The notes beneath the pieces were generated by a model. The model worked only from the letters and a program-made list of their open reading frames with translations. It was not told where the DNA came from and made no database searches. 64,000 bases of DNA, taken from Sphingomonas trueperi (lineage in GTDB: Bacteria > Pseudomonadota > Alphaproteobacteria > Sphingomonadales > Sphingomonadaceae). The position numbers and the translations under genes are program-made. Below are positions 29,399 through 37,950 of this stretch, one piece after another. Where the stretch lies: positions 1-64,000 of the forward strand of contig NZ_JAATJB010000002.1 in the NCBI RefSeq assembly GCF_011927635.1, given 5' to 3'. Each line of letters starts with the position of its first letter. Within the stretch, counting starts at the first letter, position 1.

Positions 29399-30373
29399 TC
29401 AGCCTGCCAGCAATCCCAGCCGCCGCGCATAGGCTGCGAACAAGGTCGGCCAAGCCGAGGCGGGCACCGTCTTGGGCAGGCGCACGCCGAAGCCGTGGCC
29501 GCCCTGGTCGAACGCATGCAGCTCGCCCGGCCGCTTGGCCGCGAGCAGCGCCTGGTAGAGCGCGATGCTGTTCTCGATCGGCACCAGCCCGTCGTCGCTG
29601 GCATGGGTAAGGAAGATCGGCGGAGTCTCGGCGTTGACGCGCTTTTCCACCGACGCCGCTTCCAGCGCCTTGGGATCGGCGCCGGCGCCGAACAGCTGGT
29701 CGCGCGAGCCGAGATGGGTGAAGGGCGCGGCCATGCTCACCACCGGGTAGATCAGCCCGGCGAGATCCGGGCGGGCGGAAAGCTGGTCGGCGGCGTCGAC
29801 GGGGGTGTAGACGCGCTCGGCATGGCGGGTCGCCAGGCTGCCGGCGAGATGGCCGCCAGCGGAGAAGCCGATCACCAGCAGCTTGGCCGGATCGACGCCG
29901 TAGCGCGTGGCCGAGGCGCGGATCAGCCGCAGTCCGCGCTGGGCGTCGGCGAGCGGCACGGTCGCGCGGTTGGCCCAGCCGTCGGTGGGAATGCGGTAGC
30001 GCAGGATGAAGGCGGTGATGCCCTGCGCGTTGAGCCAGCGCGCCTGCTCCTCGCCTTCATTGTCGATCGCGAGGAAGCCATAGCCGCCGCCCGGCATCAG
30101 CATCACCGCGGTGCCGTTCGGGTTCGCCGCGCGACGTACGGTGAGCGACGGGCGATCGATGCCGCGCAGCCAGCGATCGGGCGCGGCGGGGTCCTTCGAG
30201 CGCTGCTCGGTGCTCGGCTTGGGCAGCGGGGAGGGGGCGCCGGGGGGCGAGCCGGGCCAGAGCGGCAGCACCTCGTCCGCGTCCGCCGCGCCGGCGGGGA
30301 GCGCGGCGAGCGTCGCGGTGGCGGCCATGCCGGTGAGCATCGTTCGGCGCGTCAGGTCTTCGAACACGGGCAT
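29399..30373 (-). CDS. Exported alpha/beta hydrolase (acetylesterase-like)
   Basis: 324 residues. A twin-arginine-type signal (LTRRTMLTGMAATATLAALPAGA) sends it to the periplasm. The alpha/beta-hydrolase core has an oxyanion-hole segment (MLMPGGGYGFLA), nucleophile Ser in GFSAGGH, Asp in ASDDGLVP and His in GGHGFG. The pattern fits BD-FAE/acetylxylan esterase-like enzymes. Divergent from the fucosidase gene, it may strip ester groups from the same glycans; that is inference. Confidence 0.82.
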   Translation of the reverse strand: MPVFEDLTRRTMLTGMAATATLAALPAGAADADEVLPLWPGSPPGAPSPLPKPSTEQRSKDPAAPDRWLRGIDRPSLTVRRAANPNGTAVMLMPGGGYGFLAIDNEGEEQARWLNAQGITAFILRYRIPTDGWANRATVPLADAQRGLRLIRASATRYGVDPAKLLVIGFSAGGHLAGSLATRHAERVYTPVDAADQLSARPDLAGLIYPVVSMAAPFTHLGSRDQLFGAGADPKALEAASVEKRVNAETPPIFLTHASDDGLVPIENSIALYQALLAAKRPGELHAFDQGGHGFGVRLPKTVPASAWPTLFAAYARRLGLLAG

Positions 30374-30430
30374 CCTCTCTTCTGCAACCCGGCAATGCCC
30401 GGGTGCTTTCGCGGCGCATTGCCGCTGAAT

Positions 30431-30450
30431 CTGGTAGCGGTACCGCGTGG
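30431..30450. promoter_or_regulatory. Possible LacI-type operator between esterase and fucosidase genes
   Basis: CTGGTAGCGGTACCGCGTGG contains the perfect palindrome GCGGTACCGC (30437-30446). It resembles the TGGTAGCGGTACCA-type operators of LacI-family sugar regulators. It sits midway between two divergent glycan genes. No LacI gene is in the window. A TTGACG at 30511 could be the -35 of the fucosidase promoter. Confidence 0.4.
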
Positions 30451-30565
30451 TTGCAGAATCGCGATCGGCGCGCAACCGCGCACCCGACGCGGCCCCCGGC
30501 GACAAGAGCGTTGACGCGCGGCTGCGGTATCAAGATGGTATGGCCGTGGTTCAGGGGAGGTAGCA

Positions 30566-32176
30566 ATGATCAGATCAGGATGGCAGCGTCGCGGGGTTCT
30601 GGCGGGGCTCGCCGCCCTGCCGGCAGTGGCGCGGGCGCAGACGACGGCGCGGGGGCCCGTGCAGGCCAATTGGCCGTCGCTGGTGGCGAACTACCGCTAC
30701 CCCGACTGGTTTCGGGACGCCAAGTTTGGGATCTGGTCGCACTGGGGGCCGCAATCGGTGCCCGAGCAGGGCGACTGGTACGGGCGGCATATGTACATCC
30801 AGGGCCACCCCGCCTCGGACTTCCATCGCAAGGCCTATGGCCACCCCGCCGATGTCGGCTTCATGGAGGTCCAGAATCGCTGGACGGCGGCGAACTGGGA
30901 CCCGGAAGCGCTGATGCAGCGCTATGTGAAGGCGGGCGCGAAATATTTCGTGTCGCTCGCCTGCCATCACGACAATCTGGACTGCTACGACAGCGCTTAC
31001 CATCCGTGGAACAGTCTGCGCGTCGGGCCGAAGCGCGACGTGGTCGGCACCTGGGAGAAGGTGGCGCGCGCGCACGGCCTGCGCTTCGGCGTGTCCAACC
31101 ATGCGGCGCATGCCTGGCACTGGTTCCAGACCGCCTATGGCTATGATCCCGAGGACGCGCGCAAGGGCGAGCGCTACGACGCCTTCCGCCTGACCAAGGC
31201 AGACGGCGCGGGCACATGGTGGGAGGGGCTCGATCCGCAGCTGCTCTACACCGGCAAGCACATTGTCGCGCCCGACGGCATCGACACGATGCAGGCGATG
31301 GGGAAGTGGCACGAGAATAACGATGGCCAGTGGGTCGAGCACGGCCCGGCCGGCGACGCCGCCTATGCGACGCGCTGGCTGCAGCGTCAGGTCGACCTGG
31401 TGAGCAAGTACCAGCCCGATCTCTGCTATTTCGACGATTACGAGCTGCCCTTCGGCCCCATCGGGCTGGCCGCGGCGGCCGATTACTACAACCGCTCGAT
31501 CGCGAAGCACGGCAAGATCGACGTGGTGCTCAATGCCAAGCAGCTCAAGCCCTATGCGCGCTTCGGGCTGGTGCAGGATGTCGAGCGCGGCTTTGCCGAC
31601 CGGCTGTGGGACGAGCCCTGGCAGACCGACACCTGCCTGGGCGACTGGTTCTACAAGCGCAGCCTCTACACCGAAAAGCGCTACAAGTCGGCGAACGACG
31701 TGCTCCAGCGGCTGGCCGACGTGATCTCGAAGAACGGCAACCTGCTGCTCTCGGTGCCCCAGCGCGGCGACGGGTCGATCGATTCGGAGGAAGAGCGCAT
31801 CCTCGACGATCTCGGTGCCTGGATGGCGGTGAATGGCGAGGCGGTGTTCGGCACCCGGCCGTGGCGCGTCTATGGCGAGGGGCCGACCCAGCTCGCCGCG
31901 GGCATGCAGAACGAGGACGGCTTCAAGGGCTTCACCGAGCGGGACGTGCGCTTCACCACCAAGGGCGACACGCTGTACCTGTTCTTCCTCAAGGCGCCGA
32001 GCGCGCCGGTGACGGTGCAGGCGCTGGGGTTGAAGGCGGGCCGGGTGGCGCGGGCGCGGCTGCTGGGCGGTGGCGACGTGGCCTTCCGTCAGTCGCAGGC
32101 GGGGCTGACCGTGACGCTGCCCAAGGGCCTGGGCACGGTGCCGGTGGTGCGGATCGACGGGTTGCGGCGGGCATAA
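30566..32176 (+). CDS. Exported GH29 alpha-L-fucosidase
   Basis: 536 residues. The signal peptide contains QRRGVLAGLAALPAVARA, possibly Tat-dependent. The catalytic domain follows: WFRDAKFGIWSHWGPQSVPE, AGAKYFVSLACHHDN, GVSNHAAHAWHW, and CYFDDYELPFG where D290 is the likely nucleophile. A C-terminal beta-domain follows from about 430. It releases L-fucose from glycans and would feed the fuc operon 2 kb away. The start at 30566 follows GGGGAGG. Confidence 0.93.
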   Translation: MIRSGWQRRGVLAGLAALPAVARAQTTARGPVQANWPSLVANYRYPDWFRDAKFGIWSHWGPQSVPEQGDWYGRHMYIQGHPASDFHRKAYGHPADVGFMEVQNRWTAANWDPEALMQRYVKAGAKYFVSLACHHDNLDCYDSAYHPWNSLRVGPKRDVVGTWEKVARAHGLRFGVSNHAAHAWHWFQTAYGYDPEDARKGERYDAFRLTKADGAGTWWEGLDPQLLYTGKHIVAPDGIDTMQAMGKWHENNDGQWVEHGPAGDAAYATRWLQRQVDLVSKYQPDLCYFDDYELPFGPIGLAAAADYYNRSIAKHGKIDVVLNAKQLKPYARFGLVQDVERGFADRLWDEPWQTDTCLGDWFYKRSLYTEKRYKSANDVLQRLADVISKNGNLLLSVPQRGDGSIDSEEERILDDLGAWMAVNGEAVFGTRPWRVYGEGPTQLAAGMQNEDGFKGFTERDVRFTTKGDTLYLFFLKAPSAPVTVQALGLKAGRVARARLLGGGDVAFRQSQAGLTVTLPKGLGTVPVVRIDGLRRA

Positions 32177-32198
32177 AGGCCGGCTCCTCCCACCAATC

Positions 32199-32292
32199 GT
32201 CATCCCGGCGGAAGCCGGGATCCATTGGGGTCTCCGTTTTGGCTCCTGCTGCGCCGTACAGGCGAATGGATCCCGGCTTTCGCCGGGATGAC
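32199..32292. repeat. Paired palindromic intergenic repeat, copy 4 (inverted)
   Basis: Same family, but the inner edge CCATTGGGGTCTCCG lies on the left arm, so this copy is in the opposite orientation to copies 1-3. Confidence 0.85.
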
Positions 32293-32370
32293 GTTGTTTG
32301 GATATGTCTCGAAAAAGCCTCGCCAGCGACGGTGCCCGTGCGGGCAAATTCTTCTGTCAGAAGGGGAAAA

Positions 32371-32445
<75 letters not shown>

Positions 32446-32546
32446 ACTGTTTTCCAACCGCGGCGACCAGCGCCGTGCGGGAGGGGCCTATTTGCTTGGA
32501 GACCCGTGATTGTCAACCCGCATCCTGCCGGTTTATCGCTTTTCGC

Positions 32547-32684
32547 ATGAAGGATGTGGATAAGCAGGCCCGACTGGCCGAAAAACTTCGCGAAAACCTG
32601 CGGCGGCGGAAGGCCCAGGCGCGCGGGGTGAAGGCGGAAGCGGCCGGGCAGGGGACGGAAGCGCCCCCCGAATCGGCGGACTGA
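32547..32684 (+). CDS. Small basic protein of unknown function
   Basis: 45 residues: MKDVDKQARLAEKLRENLRR followed by a Lys/Arg helix and an Ala/Glu-rich tail. It looks like a single amphipathic helix. No family recognised with certainty. It is followed at once by a hairpin terminator. Coding is likely but not certain. Confidence 0.5.
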   Translation: MKDVDKQARLAEKLRENLRRRKAQARGVKAEAAGQGTEAPPESAD

Positions 32685-32686
32685 AC

Positions 32687-32713
32687 GATCCTCCCCGGCT
32701 CGGGGAGGATCTT
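32687..32713. terminator. Bidirectional hairpin terminator
   Basis: Perfect stem GATCCTCCCCG/CGGGGAGGATC with a three-base loop, followed by TTT, lies between the converging small gene and aminopeptidase P gene. Confidence 0.65.
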
Positions 32714-32717
32714 TACC

Positions 32718-34514
32718 TCACCCGATCGGCGCGCACTTGGCTTCGAGCCACGCCCGCTCGGCGCTCTCCAACTGCGGGCCGACGATCGTGAGCACCTCGG
32801 CATGGTAGGCATCGAGCCAGGCGCGCTCCTCGGGGCTGAGCAGCTCGGGCAGGATCAGGCTGCGCTCGATCGGCGCGAAGGTGAGGGTCTCGAATGCCAG
32901 CATCGGCTTGTCGCCGCCGGGGATCGTCCGCTCGACGATATGGACGAGATTCTCGATACGGATGCCGTATTCGCCGGCCTTGTAGTAACCCGGCTCGTTC
33001 GAGAGGAACATGCCCGCCCGCAGCGGCTCCAGCGCCTGGCCGCCCGGATAGGAGGGCGGGGCGATCCGCTGCGGCCCCTCGTGCACCGAAAGATAGGCGC
33101 CGACGCCGTGGCCGGTGCCATGGGCGAAGTCGAGCCCCGCTTCCCACAGAGGGCGCCGCGCGAAGCCGTCGATCTGCGCGCCGGTCGTACCGTCGGGGAA
33201 GATCGCGGTGGCGATGGCGATATGGCCCTTGAGCACGCGGGTGAAGCGGTCCTTCATCTCGTGGCTGGCGTCGCCCACCGGCATCACGCGGGTGACGTCG
33301 GTGGTGCCGTCGCCATATTGCCCGCCCGAATCGATCAGGAACAGCTGGCCGCGCTCGATCGGCAGGCTCGATTCGTCGGTGACCTTGTAGTGCGGGATCG
33401 CGCCGTTGGGACCGGTGGCGGAGATGGTGTCGAACGACAGGTCCTTGAGCCGGCCGGTCGCCTCGCGGAACGCGCGCAGCTTGTCGGCGGCGGACATTTC
33501 GGTGAGGCCGCCCTGCGGCGCGGTTTCCTCGAACCATTTGAGGAAGCGGCTCAGTGCTGCGCCGTCGCGTGCCTGCGCGGCCTTGTGCCCGGCGACCTCG
33601 GCGGGGTTCTTGATCGCCTTGGCGAGGATGACGGGATCGCGCAGCGCGACCACGGTGGCGCCGCCGGCTTCCAGGCCGTCGAATATCGCCGCGACGGCCG
33701 TGCCCGGATCGGCGACGACGCGCTTGCCCGCGAAGCCGCCGAGCGCAGGCGCGAACGCCGCGCGGTCCTGGATCCGCACCGCGTTGCCGAGATGCTGGCG
33801 CACCGCGTCGGTGACCTTCTCCGGCGCGACGAACAGGTCGGCGGTGCCGTCGGCATGGATCACCGTATAGGCGAGCGCGACCGGCGTGTGAGTGACGTCG
33901 TCGCCGCGGACGTTGAAGGTCCAGGCGATCGAATCGAGCGCGGCGATCACCACCGCGTCGGCATTGCGCGCCTGGAGCCAGTCGGCGATCTCGGCGCGCT
34001 TGGCGGCGGAGGACTTGCCCGCCAGCGCCTCGTCGAGCACCGCGAGCGGCGCGTCGGACGGGCTCGGCTGGTCGGCCCAGACGGCATCGATCGGGTTGCG
34101 GCGGACGGGGACGAGCGTCGCGCCCTTCTCGGCCAGCGCCTTGCGCGCTTCTTCCACCCAGGCGCGGGTGTGCAGCCAGGGATCATAGCCGATGCGGCCG
34201 CCGTTCGGAGCATGCGCGCCCAGCCAGTCGGCGACGCTGGTCGCCGGCACGCCGACATAGTCCCACTGCTCGGCCGAGACCTGCTGGCGGACCTGCAGGG
34301 TATAGCGCCCGTCGGTGAAGATCGCCGCTTCCTGCGGCAGCACTACCGCGGTGCCAGCGGAGCCCTGGAAGCCGGTGAGCCAGGCGAGCCGCTGGGCATA
34401 GGCACCGACATATTCGGACATGTGCTCGTCGGTGAGCGGCACGACGAAGCCGTCGAGCGCGTCCTGCGCGAGTTGCGCGCGCAGCGCGTTCAGACGGTCG
34501 GCATAGCTGGACAT
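32718..34514 (-). CDS. Aminopeptidase P family Xaa-Pro peptidase (M24B)
   Basis: About 598 residues, the long eukaryote-like form with two creatinase-type N-terminal domains before the catalytic pita-bread fold. Metal ligands are visible in order: D in LIDSGGQYGDGTTDVTR (two Asp), H in FAHGTGHGVGAYL, E in LSNEPGYYK and E in AFETLTF. It removes an N-terminal residue that precedes proline and is cytosolic. The start at 34514 has AGGA nine bases upstream; ATG 34520 is only three bases from it. Confidence 0.93.
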   Translation of the reverse strand: MSSYADRLNALRAQLAQDALDGFVVPLTDEHMSEYVGAYAQRLAWLTGFQGSAGTAVVLPQEAAIFTDGRYTLQVRQQVSAEQWDYVGVPATSVADWLGAHAPNGGRIGYDPWLHTRAWVEEARKALAEKGATLVPVRRNPIDAVWADQPSPSDAPLAVLDEALAGKSSAAKRAEIADWLQARNADAVVIAALDSIAWTFNVRGDDVTHTPVALAYTVIHADGTADLFVAPEKVTDAVRQHLGNAVRIQDRAAFAPALGGFAGKRVVADPGTAVAAIFDGLEAGGATVVALRDPVILAKAIKNPAEVAGHKAAQARDGAALSRFLKWFEETAPQGGLTEMSAADKLRAFREATGRLKDLSFDTISATGPNGAIPHYKVTDESSLPIERGQLFLIDSGGQYGDGTTDVTRVMPVGDASHEMKDRFTRVLKGHIAIATAIFPDGTTGAQIDGFARRPLWEAGLDFAHGTGHGVGAYLSVHEGPQRIAPPSYPGGQALEPLRAGMFLSNEPGYYKAGEYGIRIENLVHIVERTIPGGDKPMLAFETLTFAPIERSLILPELLSPEERAWLDAYHAEVLTIVGPQLESAERAWLEAKCAPIG

Positions 34515-34599
34515 ACGCATACTTCCTGCATCTTCGGTGGCGGCGCGGAGCGCGTCGCGGGAATGGCCGGTTTCTGGCCGATGCAGGCAGCTTTGGAAA

Positions 34600-34621
34600 G
34601 GGGCGGGACCGGGCCCGCCCC
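34600..34621 (-). terminator. Hairpin downstream of the glycine-zipper gene
   Basis: GGGGCGGG/CCCGCCCC with a six-base loop, followed on the minus strand by CTTTCC, begins ten bases after the stop of the glycine-zipper gene. Confidence 0.5.
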
Positions 34622-34630
34622 TGCGATCCT

Positions 34631-34957
34631 TCAGCGGCGGACGCGCACATAGGTGCAGCGGTTCTTCGCGGTGATCGTGCGGTCGATCGCGCGGCCGCCC
34701 AGCGCACCGGCGACACCACCGGCCGCGGCGCCGAGCAGGCCGCCGCCGACCACCGACGGACCGGCCAGCGCACCGGCGACGCCGCCCGCGATCAGACCGG
34801 CTTCGCCCTTCGACTTGCGGCACTTCTTCACATAGCGATAGTTGCGGCTGGACTTGGACTTGCCTTCGTAGCGCGACTGGGCGCTGGCGACCCCGATCGG
34901 CATCGCGACCGGCATGGCCAGGGCAAAGGCGGCGAGCGCGGCGATTGTCTTACGCAT
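34631..34957 (-). CDS. Glycine-zipper envelope protein
   Basis: 108 residues. The signal peptide ends in IGVASAQS. The mature part has a basic segment (YRYVKKCRKSK) and then a Gly/Ala zipper helix (GLIAGGVAGALAGPSVVGGG), as in small 17-kDa-antigen-like envelope proteins. Two Cys residues flank the zipper and may pair. Function unknown. Confidence 0.75.
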   Translation of the reverse strand: MRKTIAALAAFALAMPVAMPIGVASAQSRYEGKSKSSRNYRYVKKCRKSKGEAGLIAGGVAGALAGPSVVGGGLLGAAAGGVAGALGGRAIDRTITAKNRCTYVRVRR

Positions 34958-35051
34958 ATTCGGACCCCATCTTTCGGTTCGTGTTCGATGCGTATCAATG
35001 TGTCATGCCGCATTTCGGTTGCATGAACCCGCAACGATCGGGGCAAATCCG

Positions 35052-35783
35052 ATGATGTCGGGAGGCTCCCGAGCGCGCGGCGCGGCGGCGGCGATCGCGG
35101 TGGAGGCGCTGCTGGCGGCGCTGCTGTTCGCCGGCCTGCGGGCGCAGACCGTGATCCGCACCGATCCGGATGCGAACCTGCTGAGCTTCGACGTGCCGCC
35201 ACCCCCGCCGCCGCCCGCCCCCGAGCCGGCCAAGCGGCGCGCGGCGCCCGAGGCCGAGGGCGCCTCGGCGCCGCCCAACCGAGTCTCCAAGGCGACCGAG
35301 GTGGTCGCACCGCCGCCGCCGGTCGTCCTCCAGCCACCGCCGCTGGTGACCGCGCCCAAGCCTGCCACGGCCAGCGATTCGTCCTCCGGCGCGGCGCCGG
35401 TGGCGGGGCCGGGAACCGGTGCAGGCGGCGAGGGCGACGGCACCGGCAGCGGCGGGCGCGGCAATGGGCCGGGCGGCGGGGGCGGGGTACCGCTGCGCTG
35501 GATCGGCGGCGGGATCACCGATGCCGACTATCCCCGCGCTGCGCTGAACGCCGGGGCGAGCGGCACGGTGGGGCTGCGCTTCGTGGTGGGCGTAAACGGG
35601 CGCGTCTCGAGCTGCACCGTCACGCGGAGCAGCGGCAATCGCGACCTCGACGAGACAACCTGCAAGCTGATCCGCAAGCGCTTCCGCTACGTGCCGAGCA
35701 AGGATGCGGCGGGGCGGCCCTATGCCGACACCGTGACCGGCGAGCATCGCTGGGATCTGTACGAGCGGCCGGATGGGGAGTGA
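35052..35783 (+). CDS. TonB-like energy transducer
   Basis: 243 residues. An N-terminal anchor helix (AAAAIAVEALLAALLFAGLRA) and a long Pro-rich spacer (about 45-150, including PPPPPPPAPEP and a Gly-rich stretch) precede the TonB C-terminal domain (YPRAALNAGASGTVGLRFVV...RSSGNRDLDETTCKLIRKRFRY). It would transmit proton-motive energy to outer-membrane receptors. No ExbB/ExbD neighbours. The anchor lacks the usual SxxxH signature, so it may work with a non-standard partner. Confidence 0.82.
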   Translation: MMSGGSRARGAAAAIAVEALLAALLFAGLRAQTVIRTDPDANLLSFDVPPPPPPPAPEPAKRRAAPEAEGASAPPNRVSKATEVVAPPPPVVLQPPPLVTAPKPATASDSSSGAAPVAGPGTGAGGEGDGTGSGGRGNGPGGGGGVPLRWIGGGITDADYPRAALNAGASGTVGLRFVVGVNGRVSSCTVTRSSGNRDLDETTCKLIRKRFRYVPSKDAAGRPYADTVTGEHRWDLYERPDGE

Positions 35784-35813
35784 ATCAAGTCGCTACTCCC
35801 CTGCCTACTCTTC

Positions 35814-35835
35814 CCCCTCCCGCAAGCGGGAGGGG
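35814..35835. terminator. Hairpin between converging TonB-like and phhB genes
   Basis: CCCCTCCCGC/GCGGGAGGGG with a two-base loop, identical in its stem to the hairpin at 12350. Confidence 0.5.
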
Positions 35836-35864
35836 TGCGAAAGAGCCGCTGACGTCTTGTCAGC

Positions 35865-36158
35865 CTACCCCTTCACCAGCGCATCGATCGCCGCCGCCAG
35901 TTGCAGGTCCCTTGTCGACAGCCCGCCCGCGTCATGCGTGGTCAGCAGGATGTCGACCCGGTTCCACACGTTCGACCATTCGGGATGGTGATCCGCCTTC
36001 TCGGCGATGAGCGCGACGCGGGTCATGAACGCAAAAGCTTCGGTGAAATCGGCGAACAGGAAGCGGCGAGTGATCGCGTCGCGCCCCCGTTCGTAGTTCC
36101 AGGCGGGCAGGGCCGCGAGCGATTCCTCGCGCAGGCCGTCGGTCAGTCGCGCTACCAT
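35865..36158 (-). CDS. phhB: 4a-hydroxytetrahydrobiopterin dehydratase
   Basis: 97 residues, the usual size. The active-site pattern [28 protein letters not shown] is intact, with three conserved His. It recycles the pterin cofactor of aromatic amino acid hydroxylases; no phenylalanine hydroxylase gene is adjacent. The start follows the strong AGGAGGGG site at 36163-36170; the frame is open further upstream without coding character. Confidence 0.93.
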   Translation of the reverse strand: MVARLTDGLREESLAALPAWNYERGRDAITRRFLFADFTEAFAFMTRVALIAEKADHHPEWSNVWNRVDILLTTHDAGGLSTRDLQLAAAIDALVKG

Positions 36159-36206
36159 AGATCCCCTCCTTGCTCGTTCTCTGCCGCTCCGCCTATGCAT
36201 TCGGCC

Positions 36207-36611
36207 ATGCCGGAGCAAGCGCCAACCTTCGCCCCCGATGCGGCCCTGATCGAGCGCCTCGCCCGCGCCGCGCTGGCCCGCATTCCCGCGCCCTTCCAGG
36301 TGCATCTCGCCGACGTGGTGTTGCTGGTCGAGGAGTTCGCCGACGAAGAGACGCTCGACGCGCTCGGCATCGACGATCCCTTTGCGCTCAGCGGCCTCTA
36401 TCACGGCCGGCCGATCGGCGAGAAATCGGCGTTCGATTCGGGCGGGTTGCCCGATCGCATCCACCTCTATCGCCGCGCGATCCTCGACGAATGGGTGGAG
36501 ACCGGCGAATCGCTCGAGCGGCTGGTCCACCACGTCGTGATCCACGAGGTCGGCCATCATTTTGGCCTGTCCGACGAGGCCATGCACGCGCTCGAAGACG
36601 CCGCAGATTGA
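36207..36611 (+). CDS. Minimal zinc metallopeptidase (Zincin_1 / DUF1025 type)
   Basis: 134 residues. The zinc motif [14 protein letters not shown] with its downstream ALE is the signature of this small family; [12 protein letters not shown] and [10 protein letters not shown] are also conserved. It is predicted to be cytosolic. The substrate is unknown. ATG 36195 is an alternative start; neither has a clear ribosome binding site. Its stop overlaps the TTG start of ccmA. Confidence 0.85.
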   Translation: MPEQAPTFAPDAALIERLARAALARIPAPFQVHLADVVLLVEEFADEETLDALGIDDPFALSGLYHGRPIGEKSAFDSGGLPDRIHLYRRAILDEWVETGESLERLVHHVVIHEVGHHFGLSDEAMHALEDAAD

Positions 36612-37177
36612 ACCCGGGCCTCGCCTTTGACGCCGTGACCTGCCTGCGCGGGGGGCGGATCCTGTTCGAGGGGCTTTCCTTCGCGCTGGCGCCCGGCGAC
36701 GCTGGCTTGGTGCTCGGACCCAATGGCGTTGGCAAGTCCAGCCTGGTCCGCATCGCCGCCGGGCTCCTCGCGCCGCTGGGCGGGCGGGTGACGGGAGAAG
36801 GCACGCGGGCGCTGCTCAGCGAAACCGCGGCGCTGGATGCCGAGCGGACGCTGGCGGGTGCGCTCGGCTTCTGGGCGGGGCTCGACGGGCGGGGGGAGGC
36901 CGTCGGCGATGCGCTGGAGGCGGTGGGGCTGGCGGACCTCGCCGATGTGCCGGTGCGGCTGCTCTCGACCGGCCAGCGGCGGCGCGCGGGGTTCGCGCGG
37001 GTGCTGGCCAGCGGCGCGCCGATATGGCTGCTCGACGAGCCGGGCAACGGGCTCGATACCGTCTCGCTGGCGATGCTGGAGGCGCGGATCGCCGCGCACC
37101 GCGCCGGCGGCGGCATCGTGCTGGTCGCGACGCACCAGCCGATCGCGCTGCCGGACGCGCAGGAGATCGCGCTGTGA
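36608..37177 (+). CDS. ccmA: Heme exporter ATP-binding protein CcmA
   Basis: 189 residues, a short ABC ATPase. Walker A is GPNGVGKSS, the signature is [13 protein letters not shown] (LSxGQ, as in CcmA), Walker B is [12 protein letters not shown], and the switch His is in ATHQP. With CcmB it forms the ABC transporter of cytochrome c maturation. The start is TTG, overlapping the previous stop. It is followed by ccmB with a GTGA overlap. Confidence 0.93.
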   Translation: MNPGLAFDAVTCLRGGRILFEGLSFALAPGDAGLVLGPNGVGKSSLVRIAAGLLAPLGGRVTGEGTRALLSETAALDAERTLAGALGFWAGLDGRGEAVGDALEAVGLADLADVPVRLLSTGQRRRAGFARVLASGAPIWLLDEPGNGLDTVSLAMLEARIAAHRAGGGIVLVATHQPIALPDAQEIAL

Positions 37178-37809
37178 TCGCGCTGGTCTGGCGAGAGTTG
37201 CGGCGGGCGTGGAGCAGCGGCGGGCTGGTGCTGCCGATCGCCTTCTTCCTGCTGGTCGCGATCCTGTTTCCCTTCGCGATAGGCCCCGACGGACGGCTGC
37301 TCGCGCGGATCGGCGGCGGGGTGATCTGGGCGGCGGCGCTGCTCGCGGCGCTGCTGCCGGTCGAGCGGCTGGTGACGCCCGATGCCGAGAGCGGGGTGCT
37401 CGATCAGCTGGTGGTGCGCGGCTATTCGGATGCCGGAATCGCTGCCGCCAAGATGCTGGGCCATTGGCTGGGTTTCGGCCCCGCACTGCTGGCGGCGACC
37501 TGCGTGGCGGCGGCACTGCTGCATGTGCCCGGCGCGGCGCTGGGGACGATCCTGCTGGGGCTCGCCATCGGCACGCCCGGGCTGGCGGCGCTGGGCGTGG
37601 CGACGGCGGCGCTGGTGGCGGGGTTGCGCGGCGCGGGTGCGCTGGCGGGGCTGGTGATGCTGCCCTTCGCGGTGCCGCTGCTGATCTTCGGTGCGGGTGC
37701 CACCGGCGGCGAGCCCGGCGCGATCAAGCTGCTGGCGGCGATCAGCCTGGTGCTGGTGGCCGGCTGCCCCTTCGTCGCCGGTGCGGCGATGCGGATGGGC
37801 CGGGGGTAG
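37174..37809 (+). CDS. ccmB: Heme exporter membrane protein CcmB
   Basis: 211 residues with six transmembrane segments and the family pattern RELRRAWSSGGLVLPIAFFLL...ESGVLDQLVVRG. It is the membrane partner of CcmA in cytochrome c maturation. The start is GTG within the ccmA stop. No ccmC, ccmD or other ccm gene follows; a repeat and the convergent pyruvate kinase gene come next. Confidence 0.93.
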   Translation: MIALVWRELRRAWSSGGLVLPIAFFLLVAILFPFAIGPDGRLLARIGGGVIWAAALLAALLPVERLVTPDAESGVLDQLVVRGYSDAGIAAAKMLGHWLGFGPALLAATCVAAALLHVPGAALGTILLGLAIGTPGLAALGVATAALVAGLRGAGALAGLVMLPFAVPLLIFGAGATGGEPGAIKLLAAISLVLVAGCPFVAGAAMRMGRG

Positions 37810-37819
37810 GCAAGGGACA

Positions 37820-37944
37820 ATCCTCCCCCGCCAGGGGGAGGTGGCGCCGAAGGCGACGGAGGGGGAGGTACGCACCCAACCATCGGCGTGCTTCCTCCCC
37901 CTCCGTCAGGCTGCACCTGACACCTCCCCCTGGCGGGGGAGGAT
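37820..37944. repeat. 24-bp perfect inverted repeat element
   Basis: The left arm 37820-37843 (starts ATCCTCCCCCGCCAGGGGG) and right arm 37921-37944 are perfect complements over 24 bases. They flank about 77 bases that contain a second, shorter inversion (GGAGGGGGAGGT and CCTCCCCCTCCG). It lies between converging genes and is similar in design to the element at 23841. Confidence 0.75.
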
Positions 37945-37950
37945 TAAACG

